Source: a virus
Length of the DNA: 30,678 nt
Direction: 5' to 3' (one strand)
Virus record (IMG/VR): IMGVR_UViG_3300046517_001446
Coordinates: 1-30,678 of that record
This document shows positions 7,817 to 13,939 of the stretch, piece by piece. The notes under the pieces are model-generated. The model had not been told where the DNA came from, searched no databases, and saw nothing but the letters and a program-made list of their open reading frames with translations. Within the stretch, counting starts at the first letter, position 1; every line of letters begins with the position of its first letter. A program made the position numbers and the translations under genes.

Positions 7817-8506
7817 CTAAGGCGAGAACATGTCTGGTGGTTTGGGCTGCGGCTTTGGACGCTCAATAAACATGTCCGGCGTCCGCACCGCCTCATCGAT
7901 CCGCTTGCAGGCGATATCGAAGTATTTCTGTTCGATCTCGATGCCGTAAAACTTTCGCCCCATTTTCACTGCTGCTACGCCTGTCGTTCCAGAGCCCATG
8001 AATGGGTCACAGATTAGATTGCATTCACTTGGAAGCTGGCCGATTGTCCATTTCATAAGCTCTATAGGCTTTTGGGTTGTGTGCTCGACGCCATCAACAG
8101 CTAGGGCGGCGCGGTTAAGTGTAAAAATCCGTAGCGCGCCATCAATGTTTGTCCAAGCAAGTTCCCCATCAGATTGGTTGATGCGCTGCCCCTTATCCCA
8201 TACAAGCCACTTGCTTTTGGGCGGGAGGCAGTTGGCAAAATAATTGCCGCCCCACACGACAACATAAGGCGCCGTATAGAGAAATAAATCGAAAACGCCG
8301 TCTCTCGGCTTCATCTTCTCCCAAGGGGCAATTTTGATCTCGCGGCGACCTCCGTGGGCTCCATCGCTCTTTTTTTGGTCCTTCAACTCAATCCCATATG
8401 GCGGATCGGTCACAATCGCATCGACCTTGCCGAGCGTCGGCAATATCTCCCGGCAGTCGCCAAGGTAGAGCGTGACGCCTTCGGCTATGGTCTCGATTTT
8501 GGCCAT
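7817..8506 (-). CDS. DNA N6-adenine/N4-cytosine methyltransferase, beta class
   Basis: 229 residues. The catalytic motif IV DPPY is at about residue 34 (AIVTDPPYGIEL) and the AdoMet-binding motif I follows late (DPFMGSGTTGVAA, about 165-177), an order typical of beta-class amino-methylases of the N6_N4_Mtase family. HTTQKPIELM precedes it, as usual. The C-terminus is a Pro/Lys-rich tail (ERPKPQPKPPDMFSP). It would methylate adenine N6 or cytosine N4 at a specific site. No restriction enzyme gene is next to it, so it is an orphan methylase, likely anti-restriction or regulatory. Start at ATG 8506; RBS weak. Confidence 0.88.
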   Translation of the reverse strand: MAKIETIAEGVTLYLGDCREILPTLGKVDAIVTDPPYGIELKDQKKSDGAHGGRREIKIAPWEKMKPRDGVFDLFLYTAPYVVVWGGNYFANCLPPKSKWLVWDKGQRINQSDGELAWTNIDGALRIFTLNRAALAVDGVEHTTQKPIELMKWTIGQLPSECNLICDPFMGSGTTGVAAVKMGRKFYGIEIEQKYFDIACKRIDEAVRTPDMFIERPKPQPKPPDMFSP

Positions 8507-8537
8507 GACTGACTTGACTATTGCCCCTTTGTTTTAT

Positions 8538-8723
8538 CTAGCCTTTTGACTCTTCGCGTTGTGCGCAAGTTAGCTCCTGCAGCCTCGGCAACTGCGATCT
8601 AACCAATCGGAGATAGTCCCAATCGGGCGGCAGGCCGTCGCCCTCGACCATGTTGAGGGCCGAGTTCAGCGCGATCTCGACACGCGCTATGATGCCTCCG
8701 ATTTCCTCGACACGATCGACCAT
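8538..8723 (-). CDS. Hypothetical helical early protein
   Basis: 61 residues. ATG 8723 is chosen because AAGGAG lies nine bases upstream; an in-frame ATG at 8750 lacks an RBS. The protein is one or two helices (VDRVEEIGGIIARVEIALNS, YLRLVRSQLPRLQELTC). No domain is recognised. It lies between the queD-like gene and the adenine-type methylase in the modification block. Confidence 0.55.
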   Translation of the reverse strand: MVDRVEEIGGIIARVEIALNSALNMVEGDGLPPDWDYLRLVRSQLPRLQELTCAQREESKG

Positions 8724-8768
8724 AACTATTTGCTCCTTGGTTTCACTCATTAGTTTCTTTGGGAGAGG

Positions 8769-9071
8769 TTAAGGCGCCGACCATTCGCAGGTCAGCCCCT
8801 CAAGCGGTCTTCTGACAATCACGTTCTCTGCGCCCGCAAGGTTCGCGGCTACAAACTCAGCGATCTTTTCCATGGTCGGGGGAGAGAGGATGTCGTTGAG
8901 CATCTTGTGGTCTAGCCTTTTGCAAACTGATTGCAGTTTCCGTTGTAGTTCTTCCACGCATGGCCCCTCTTTGACGTAGGCCCAGACCTCATAGGAATGG
9001 CCGTGTATATCGCCGTGCTGTGGCAGCTTATGCCCAGCGCAGAATTGAGCTCTCGCGCCGACGAGGATCAT
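8769..9071 (-). CDS. queD: QueD-like 6-carboxytetrahydropterin synthase homologue
   Basis: 100 residues starting at ATG 9071, which overlaps the queE stop as ATGA; a longer upstream frame only runs through queE. The PTPS-fold zinc site is present: H14 in FCAGHKL and H23/H25 in DIHGHSYEVW; RLDHKMLND near residue 70 carries the conserved Asp-His pair and PTMEKIAEF follows. Normal role is conversion of dihydroneopterin triphosphate to 6-carboxytetrahydropterin, the QueE substrate. Oddities: the catalytic Cys normally just before LHGH is replaced (QHGDIHGH), a Cys appears instead at position 11, and the late Glu (VKET in E. coli) reads VRRP. It is also about 20 residues short. It may be divergent or altered in activity. 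Confidence 0.75.
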   Translation of the reverse strand: MILVGARAQFCAGHKLPQHGDIHGHSYEVWAYVKEGPCVEELQRKLQSVCKRLDHKMLNDILSPPTMEKIAEFVAANLAGAENVIVRRPLEGLTCEWSAP

Positions 9072-9685
9072 GCAATTCCCCATCGCTTGTGGTTCTGCTG
9101 GGAAAGTCGCCATTGTGGGCGGCGGCAGCATAAGGCCATAGCGCTGCTGAGGTTGCGGCGGCGCCTCCACCAGCCCCATTCCCATTTCGGCTGAACGTAG
9201 AAGCGATGAAACGGGAGCGCTTCAAAGTCTGCCGGGTTCAAATCAGTCTGCGGCATGACCAGTTTAAGTTCGTCTCCGTCCGCCACCTGAAGCGTTCGCG
9301 TCTTTGGGCTGACCGTGATCCAGTCTGGGTTCGCTTTTAGCGGAACGGTTCCATTGGTCTCGATGGCCGTAAAGAACGATCGATTGCGAAATTCATAGAG
9401 AAGATCCTTATCAAGCTGCAGAGCTGGCTCTCCGCCAGTGAAGACCACAAACCTACTGCGTTGGGATGGGAATAGTTGCTCGGCCTTGGCGGCAATCTCG
9501 CGCGCCGTCAGACGCTTGCCACCGATAAAGTCTGTATCGCAGAAGCGACAGGCGGCGGTCGATCGATCGGCTTCTCTTCCAGACCAGAGATTGCAGCCAG
9601 CAAAGCGCACGAAAACCGCAGGGCGGCCTGCATGGGCGCCTTCGCCCTGTAGAGTATAGAAGATCTCTTTTACGGCGTAATTCAT
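9068..9685 (-). CDS. queE: 7-carboxy-7-deazaguanine synthase
   Basis: 205 residues from ATG 9685, which overlaps the upstream stop as ATGA. It opens YAVKEIFYTLQGEGAHAGRP, the QueE signature, and has the atypical radical-SAM cluster C31-x14-C46-x2-C49 that marks QueE rather than the usual CX3CX2C. VFTGGEPALQ and FFTAIETNGT are further QueE motifs. The C-terminal PQWRLSQQNHKRWGI matches the family end, although the WEWGWWRRRR stretch just before it is unusual. It turns 6-carboxytetrahydropterin into 7-carboxy-7-deazaguanine (CDG), the base or precursor for 7-deazaguanine modification. Flanked by a DpdA-like gene and queD with overlapping stop/start codons, so the three are one translational unit. 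Confidence 0.9.
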   Translation of the reverse strand: MNYAVKEIFYTLQGEGAHAGRPAVFVRFAGCNLWSGREADRSTAACRFCDTDFIGGKRLTAREIAAKAEQLFPSQRSRFVVFTGGEPALQLDKDLLYEFRNRSFFTAIETNGTVPLKANPDWITVSPKTRTLQVADGDELKLVMPQTDLNPADFEALPFHRFYVQPKWEWGWWRRRRNLSSAMALCCRRPQWRLSQQNHKRWGIA

Positions 9686-10362
9686 ATCATTTCCAGTTGC
9701 TTGGCCGATACGCGCCACGTTGCCTGACATTGAACGGCGTCCCATCGGTCGGCCATCTTGCGCGGAGTGTTCTGAGGGCGGTTGTGGTTCCTGGCGATGT
9801 CGGTGCTGTCAACGGATGCGAATGGCCAGCGCTCGCCGCTGCATTGCATCCCGCGAAGCATGTGGACCCATGGCAGCATGTGATGCTGTTTCGCGACGGC
9901 GTCCCAGGCATCGTCCATGCGCCGGCACCAGTTCTCCGACATCACCTCGGCATAGACAGATGTCGACCCGACGCAGACCTTCGACCACTCGCCGGATAGC
10001 CTCACAAGGCGGTCTATGGGCTCGTCCATGTGCCAAACGGGGGCACCCCGCAGGCCAAATGGCCATTGCCGAATTAACGCGTCCTGTGCCTCCGCGCCCG
10101 CGTCTATGTGGTCTGGAATGACTGCCCAGGTCGTCGGGTAGGCAAGCCATTCCTCCGCCCATTCGTAGTATCCAGGCCAGTTCGTCGGCTTTCCCGCCTT
10201 CCATAGGGAGAATGCGCCATTGTCCAGCATCACGGACTGTCCAATGAGGTGGCAGCGCCGAACATCTTCTGGTGCGGCGAATGACACGCAGAAAGAGCGA
10301 CCAGCGAGTTCATAGAGTGCAGTCATCGGCGTGATTGGGGTTCCGTGGTAGTGGATCGTCAT
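9682..10362 (-). CDS. DpdA-like DNA guanine transglycosylase (tentative)
   Basis: 226 residues. It starts MTIHYHGTPITPMTALYELA and has VMLDNGAFSLWKAG at about 44-57, which resembles the DSGGFQ active-site loop of tRNA-guanine transglycosylases with D47 as the counterpart. A second Asp lies in ASVDSTDIARNHN (D185), near where the nucleophilic Asp would be. PWVHMLRGM and WAVIPDHIDAGA are strand ends of a TIM-barrel-like fold. Phage DpdA enzymes exchange guanine in DNA for a 7-deazaguanine, and this gene is stop/start coupled to queE and queD, which supports the call. It is short compared with bacterial TGT (about 375), as some phage DpdA forms are. No RBS is obvious. Confidence 0.65.
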   Translation of the reverse strand: MTIHYHGTPITPMTALYELAGRSFCVSFAAPEDVRRCHLIGQSVMLDNGAFSLWKAGKPTNWPGYYEWAEEWLAYPTTWAVIPDHIDAGAEAQDALIRQWPFGLRGAPVWHMDEPIDRLVRLSGEWSKVCVGSTSVYAEVMSENWCRRMDDAWDAVAKQHHMLPWVHMLRGMQCSGERWPFASVDSTDIARNHNRPQNTPRKMADRWDAVQCQATWRVSAKQLEMI

Positions 10363-10540
10363 TGACTAAGTTGCTGTTGATTTCTCAGGAGTTGCCGTTA
10401 ACCCTCAGCTAGTGATGAAAGCGTTCGCTTACTTTCTGGCGTTGTAGGCGATCGCTGGCGGCAACGGCACGACGCTCACCCCCTGACGGCCCCGCCCTGC
10501 GGACACGACTCACGCAGGACAGGGCCGCCAAGCCGCCGCA
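10363..10540. other. Gap between dpdA-like and SSB-like genes, with a 15-bp hairpin
   Basis: Arms 10487-10501 and 10513-10527 pair over 15 positions with two non-Watson-Crick pairs around an 11-base loop; no U-tract follows on the minus strand, so an attenuator or processing stem is likelier than a terminator. Further on, GTTGCCG (10391-10397) and CGGCAAC (10459-10465) form long-range arms around 61 bases that contain an inner AAGCG/CGCTT stem. A 16-codon minus-strand frame (GTG at about 10476, after GGGGG) is possible but unsupported. Confidence 0.4.
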
Positions 10541-10990
10541 TCAAAACGGAATCGGATCGTCCAGCTCGTTGTTGCCGGGCGCGTTCGGGTGACGGTCGGT
10601 TGTGGACGTTACAACACCGCTGTGCTGTTGCGTCACGACGTTACCTTGCTGTACTGGAAAAGCTTCTGACGTATCTTCCGGCAGATCAGGCAGCATCACG
10701 CTCAGCCCCTCAACCATCTTGCCTTGAAAGTTCTTGAGCTCGGCGTAGAGGATGATTTCCTTGCCAGTCCAGCCGCTGATTTTCGGGCCATAACGCCATC
10801 CGATTTTCTTAGCGTTGGTCTGATTGCAGACAAATTCCTTCTTGGTATTCTGGAAGGTGATGAGGACTTTGTTGTCGCCGTTATTGAACTGCTTTGGTGT
10901 CGCGGTTGCGATACAAAGCTTTACCTTGCGGCCCTTTAAGTCTGCCGCTTTGAGTGTATTGCTTGGAAAGATTTCAGATAGGTCGTCCAT
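10541..10990 (-). CDS. Single-stranded-DNA-binding-like protein
   Basis: 149 residues from ATG 10990, five bases after AAGGAG. The N-terminal two thirds are strand-rich (DLKGRKVKLCIATATPK, NKVLITFQNTKKEFVCN, GKEIILYAELKNFQGK), consistent with an OB-type fold found in many phages. Then comes a Gln/Thr/Asn-rich linker and an acidic end LDDPIPF. That tail is the hallmark of SSB proteins, which use it to recruit replication and repair partners. It is not an obvious classical SSB, so it may be a phage analogue. It lies six genes from the methylases and beside a Gp157-family gene, a common phage recombination/replication pair. Confidence 0.6.
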   Translation of the reverse strand: MDDLSEIFPSNTLKAADLKGRKVKLCIATATPKQFNNGDNKVLITFQNTKKEFVCNQTNAKKIGWRYGPKISGWTGKEIILYAELKNFQGKMVEGLSVMLPDLPEDTSEAFPVQQGNVVTQQHSGVVTSTTDRHPNAPGNNELDDPIPF

Positions 10991-10999
10991 GTCTGCTCC

Positions 11000-11494
11000 T
11001 TACTTGATCCTGATTGAGAGCGTTCGACTTCCATTGCTGAGCGTGGCTCCCGGCACGTCTCCAACCTCGAGCATTTGTTTTATTGCAACCTTGTCCGGTT
11101 CGCGTTTGAACCGGCATGCTGCATCTGGTAGCTGGTTTTCATCGAGAATGATTACAGACGGCGGCACGGTTCTCATTGAGTACGTTGCCTCCGGCAGCAT
11201 CATCTTCTCAACGTCCGCCGCGTACAGCAGCTTCATTGCCAATGCGCGCATGGCCTCCTGCCGTTTGTCGAAACGATACTGCCGCAACTTCAAGTCCTTG
11301 ATGTTCTGGTTCAGGGCATCGGAGTTGCATGCCGCTTCCTGCCGGGCACGTTCGAGCTTGCGCAGAAGCTCTGTCAGGTCCGTTTCGCTCTGCAATGTCA
11401 GCAGCCATGACTCCTCGTCGTCGAGCAGCTCCGGGAAGCTCAGCTTCAGAGCTTCGATGGTCTGCAGGATGGCGTTGGCGTCGAGCTTCAGCAT
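11000..11494 (-). CDS. Gp157-family protein (Siphovirus Gp157)
   Basis: 164 residues. The helical N-terminal half (SFPELLDDEESWLLTLQSET) and the C-terminal half with VPPSVIILDENQLP, DKVAIKQMLEVGDVPGATL match the Gp157 family, often found with phage SSB and recombinase genes. Biochemical role is not firmly known. The start ATG 11494 lies 24 bases after the last of the array of 30-nt-loop hairpins (11518-11573), so that stem-loop would sit in its 5' untranslated RNA. It is nine bases from the SSB-like gene. Confidence 0.8.
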   Translation of the reverse strand: MLKLDANAILQTIEALKLSFPELLDDEESWLLTLQSETDLTELLRKLERARQEAACNSDALNQNIKDLKLRQYRFDKRQEAMRALAMKLLYAADVEKMMLPEATYSMRTVPPSVIILDENQLPDAACRFKREPDKVAIKQMLEVGDVPGATLSNGSRTLSIRIK

Positions 11495-11628
11495 CGGCTT
11501 GCCTGTGCGTGAGAGTTGGGCGGGGAAGGCATGATATCTGTGGGTGATAGGCAGGCGCTGGCCTTCCCCGCCCGGCGCAAGTGCAACACTTCATTTGGTA
11601 TCATTCTGGGACTGGCGCTTGCGTGTAA

Positions 11629-11787
11629 GTGGCTGACGACATCAACGGCCTGGGTTTCATATTGATCCTGGTCGTCAACCTTGCTCTCACGAGCAAATTG
11701 GTTGGGGGCGGCATGGCCCGTGTGGGTGACATGTTTAAGGTGGCCGCCCCCATCGCGGGCATGGTGGCAGTGGTGTTCAACAAATGA
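11629..11787 (+). CDS. Doubtful small hydrophobic ORF on the opposite strand of the array
   Basis: 52 codons from GTG 11629, which directly follows an in-frame TAA. The product has a hydrophobic stretch (GLGFILILVVNLALTSK) and a second one (AAPIAGMVAVVFNK), so it reads like a small membrane protein, but there is no RBS and it runs against the operon. It overlaps four array hairpins. Recorded because the hydrophobic pattern is better than chance shadows usually show; I would not rely on it. Confidence 0.2.
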   Translation: MADDINGLGFILILVVNLALTSKLVGGGMARVGDMFKVAAPIAGMVAVVFNK

Positions 11788-11971
11788 ATGGCCCGCGAAT
11801 TGGGATTGCCGGACAGGCGCAGCCTGGCCATGGTCCTTTCGGACAACTGACACCTGGCGCCCGCCCGGCAAATGAAAGGGTGACGGCGGATTCAAGCGCT
11901 CCGTTGGTTCCATGGTACAAATGGAATCCGCCGTCAGCGAGGACAAGAACCCAATGGTGCTCATCCGACAT
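11777..11971 (-). CDS. Doubtful 64-codon ORF running through the hairpin array
   Basis: Starts at ATG 11971 with GAGG five bases upstream, inside the loop of the hairpin at 11937-11982, and runs through three further array hairpins. It reads MSDEHHWVLVLADGGFHLY and ends in a Cys/Pro-rich part. The RBS and opening look real, the second half does not. If translated, ribosomes would have to unfold the stems. It could also be a chance frame in GC-rich DNA. Confidence 0.25.
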   Translation of the reverse strand: MSDEHHWVLVLADGGFHLYHGTNGALESAVTLSFAGRAPGVSCPKGPWPGCACPAIPIRGPFIC

Positions 11972-11996
11972 CTGGTCCTCGCATTACTGTGTTGCA

Positions 11997-12932
11997 TCAC
12001 ACTTGTTCCCGGGCCGGCGGCAGGGTCATTCGCTTGCTTGAATTCAAACATTCCGTGGACCCTGCCGCCGGCTTCTGCGGAGACACATCTTGTCCAGTGG
12101 ACACAAACTGCCTAGTCTCCACATTCCAACACTTCCACAAATCATTGATCACCGTGGCCATCATGATCCGCAACGCATCGGACTTCGCATGCCCATCCGT
12201 CCAATCTGGGTGCACGGTGTCGTCATGCTCACGCCGACGTACATAGACCGCGCCGTAAGGTCCCAGCGGCTCGCCATGCTTGGTGCCGGACTTTGCCTTT
12301 GACTTGATCTGTGCCCGCAACAGAGAATCGGCAATCGTGAAGATGCGTGCGTAGCGCCGCCCATCGAACGGATGAGCCATCCATTCTTCTTTGGTGAGCG
12401 TCCGTGGCCGCCACGTCGTGCGCTTCCACGTGGAACCCGCGTGCCCATCATAGGGCGCGAAGTACAGTCGCGACCGCAGATGCCCCGCACTCGGAAAGTT
12501 GCCGTTCTCAGGCGGCAGGTTCGGGTCGGCGGTTTTCAATCCGCTTTCCGCAACGATGATGGCCAGTCCTTTTGCGCCGAGCCCGCGCACGCTCTCGATC
12601 CATGGATAGACTGGCAATTGCTTGGCTAGCGCCTCCATCTCCTTCTCACGGGCATTCTTTGCATTGCGCGGGAGTTCTATTGCCGCATCACTCACCGCGA
12701 CTTCCGCAATGATGTCAGGATCGCCTTGCCCTTCGCGGGCCAGCTTGATGATGCGAGTGACCTCGTCATTGCATTTCTTGCGCTCGGCTTCCGGCATGTC
12801 GAATGCCCAGTCCGTTGCATTCCGCCGTATGAAGCTGCGGAGACGGTTTTCCAACGTGAATTCGGTGGACATGTTGTAGATGCAGCGGCGCTGCATGGCA
12901 CGGATCTGGTCAACCATTTCAGTGATTTGCAT
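11997..12932 (-). CDS. IS110-type transposase-like HhH protein of prophages
   Basis: 311 residues. The core LPVYPWIESVRGLGAKGLAI then IVAESG resembles the helix-hairpin-helix segment of the Transposase_20 (IS116/IS110/IS902) domain, followed by an APYDGH segment, GRRYARIFTIADSLL and a conserved end (HAKSDALRIMMATVINDLWK). I know related proteins from Rhizobiales and Acetobacteraceae prophages, usually called hypothetical or transposase. The RuvC-like DEDD catalytic half of IS110 enzymes is not seen, so it is not a complete transposase. The last 40 residues are encoded by DNA of two array hairpins (12013-12123) and look non-conserved. Its start overlaps the preceding gene by 14 bases. Nucleic-acid binding is likely; recombination is speculative. 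Confidence 0.6.
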   Translation of the reverse strand: MQITEMVDQIRAMQRRCIYNMSTEFTLENRLRSFIRRNATDWAFDMPEAERKKCNDEVTRIIKLAREGQGDPDIIAEVAVSDAAIELPRNAKNAREKEMEALAKQLPVYPWIESVRGLGAKGLAIIVAESGLKTADPNLPPENGNFPSAGHLRSRLYFAPYDGHAGSTWKRTTWRPRTLTKEEWMAHPFDGRRYARIFTIADSLLRAQIKSKAKSGTKHGEPLGPYGAVYVRRREHDDTVHPDWTDGHAKSDALRIMMATVINDLWKCWNVETRQFVSTGQDVSPQKPAAGSTECLNSSKRMTLPPAREQV

Positions 12933-13743
12933 TGAGTTCCCCCTCGATCAGCCGTGGCAGATTGTCGGTGTACATCTTGATGCCCTTCGCGATCATCTTT
13001 GGAGCCAATTCGCTGGTCCTGTTCTGGAAACCAATTAAATCCTTCTCGGTGATCACGTTGCGAACAATCTCATCGTTGTTGACCACTACACAGTGCGCGT
13101 CGATCATACGCATCAGAAGGAAATCCATTGTCTGGTGAAGCCCATGACGGAGGCCGCTGGCTGCACCGGCAGCGGCTTCCGCCATCTCGGCACGCAGGCT
13201 GCCCATCGTCAGATTGCCGATTGCCCGGCCCCTGATTTTGTAAAGATCGAAGGCGGATGTTCTCGCGACGGCAAGCTCAGCCTTCTTCTGGCTGGCGGTT
13301 GGCATCTTCGGCGGCTTCCCCGCGGAAGTGTGGCGAGCGGGCGGGGCCAGCAGACGGTTTGGTTTCAGCAATGGAATGGGCCTCGCCTCGCTCGCCGTCG
13401 CAGGAGAGGCCAAAGCGTCCGTGGGTTTCATTCGGGGGTTGGGCCTCGCCGTACTGGTAGTCGCCGCAGGCGGGGGAGCAGCAAGTGCCTGGGGCTCATC
13501 AACCATCTGGCTCCCCACACCTACGGTTTTGTTGTCCATGTCGGCCAGCACCGAGCGCCCGCAAGCGAGCAGGCAGCCGAGCAGCAGATCATCGTCCTTG
13601 CGAATCTCCTGCATGGCGGCGCGCATGGCCTTCATCAGGTCACGATCGTGCTTCTGCAGATAGAAGACCAGCTTGCCGAACACGCGTATCTCGCGCGGGT
13701 AGCCACCGACCTTGTCGAACGCTGCTTTCATCGATGCGACCAT
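12919..13743 (-). CDS. Unknown two-domain helical protein of the hairpin-flanked module
   Basis: 274 residues, ATG 13743 with CGGAGA seven bases upstream. The N-terminal 75 residues are helical (MKAAFDKVGGYPREIRVFGK, DLMKAMRAAMQEIRKDDDL). Residues about 80-150 are a Pro/Ala-rich linker with repeated phrases (ARPNPRMKPTDAL, ARPIPLLKPNRLL). The C-terminal 120 residues are helical again (NLTMGSLRAEMAEAAAGAAS, MIAKGIKMYTDNLPRL). No domain is recognised. The gene overlaps the IS110-like gene and follows two 30-nt-loop hairpins by 25 bases, so the pair lies between hairpin groups on both sides. A partner role to the IS110-like protein is inference from this arrangement. Confidence 0.6.
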   Translation of the reverse strand: MVASMKAAFDKVGGYPREIRVFGKLVFYLQKHDRDLMKAMRAAMQEIRKDDDLLLGCLLACGRSVLADMDNKTVGVGSQMVDEPQALAAPPPAATTSTARPNPRMKPTDALASPATASEARPIPLLKPNRLLAPPARHTSAGKPPKMPTASQKKAELAVARTSAFDLYKIRGRAIGNLTMGSLRAEMAEAAAGAASGLRHGLHQTMDFLLMRMIDAHCVVVNNDEIVRNVITEKDLIGFQNRTSELAPKMIAKGIKMYTDNLPRLIEGELNANH

Positions 13744-13767
13744 TTGGAAATCTCCGTTGGAATGAGT

Positions 13768-13872
13768 GGCGGCGGATTCACGTGGCTCCAGGGTTTCAGC
13801 AAGGTGATGGAATCCGCCGCCGTTGCGATGACAAAGACGAGTTAGCGTTCATGATCGAAGTGGTCATCGCAA
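13768..13872 (-). repeat. Two adjacent stem-loops of the 30-nt-loop family
   Basis: Copy one has 12-bp perfect arms at 13768-13779 and 13810-13821; copy two has 10-bp perfect arms at 13823-13832 and 13863-13872. They are one base apart and both loops are exactly 30 nt with the same signature as the copies at 11518-12123. The first copy has arms close to those of the hairpin at 11881-11936 (shared GGCGGATTC), the only clear arm similarity in the family. They form the leader upstream of the 274-residue gene, 25 bases before its start, in the gap after the gene ending at 13940. Confidence 0.85.
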
Positions 13873-13939
13873 TTTCCATCTCTGTTCAAACGTCTGCAAC
13901 TGCGGACATGGCCCGCCGCACAGCGCCTCGAATGCACCA

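Larger units (their letters stand above)
11518..12123 (-). repeat. Array of ten stem-loops with fixed 30-nt loops and covarying arms
   Basis: Left/right arms on the plus strand: 11518-11530/11561-11573; 11576-11584/11615-11623; 11631-11640/11671-11680; 11703-11712/11743-11752; 11753-11760/11791-11798; 11807-11820/11857-11870; 11881-11893/11924-11936; 11937-11944/11975-11982; 12013-12027/12058-12072; 12076-12084/12115-12123. Arms are 8-15 bp and mostly unrelated between copies. Nine loops are exactly 30 nt; the sixth is 36 nt because it carries an inner stem closed by a GAAA tetraloop. Read on the minus strand, loops share C-A at 1-2, T-G at 12-13, C at 18, T at 30, and the closing pair is always C-G. 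Four of five arm mismatches become G-U on the minus strand, the transcribed one, so an RNA element is favoured. A small GTGA-loop stem sits at 11681-11696. Two more copies lie at 13768-13872. Confidence 0.85.

Noticed and set aside
10824-11534. 236-codon plus-strand ORF over the SSB-like and Gp157 genes
   Set aside because: Ser/Ala/Arg-rich antisense shadow of two recognisable minus-strand genes.
11488-12051. 187-codon minus-strand ORF open across the whole hairpin array
   Set aside because: No RBS, His/Pro/Arg-rich composition, and overlaps the end of the 311-residue gene; probably open only because of GC-rich sequence. The hairpins are better explained as RNA structure.
11518-12123. CRISPR array reading of the 30-nt units
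   Set aside because: Arms are not repeats of each other, loops share fixed positions, and no cas genes or leader exist; loop size similarity to spacers is coincidental.
11518-12123. Hammerhead or integron attC reading of the array hairpins
   Set aside because: No CTGANGA core accompanies the GAAAC-like segments, and the R/L boxes of attC sites are absent while arm sequences vary freely.
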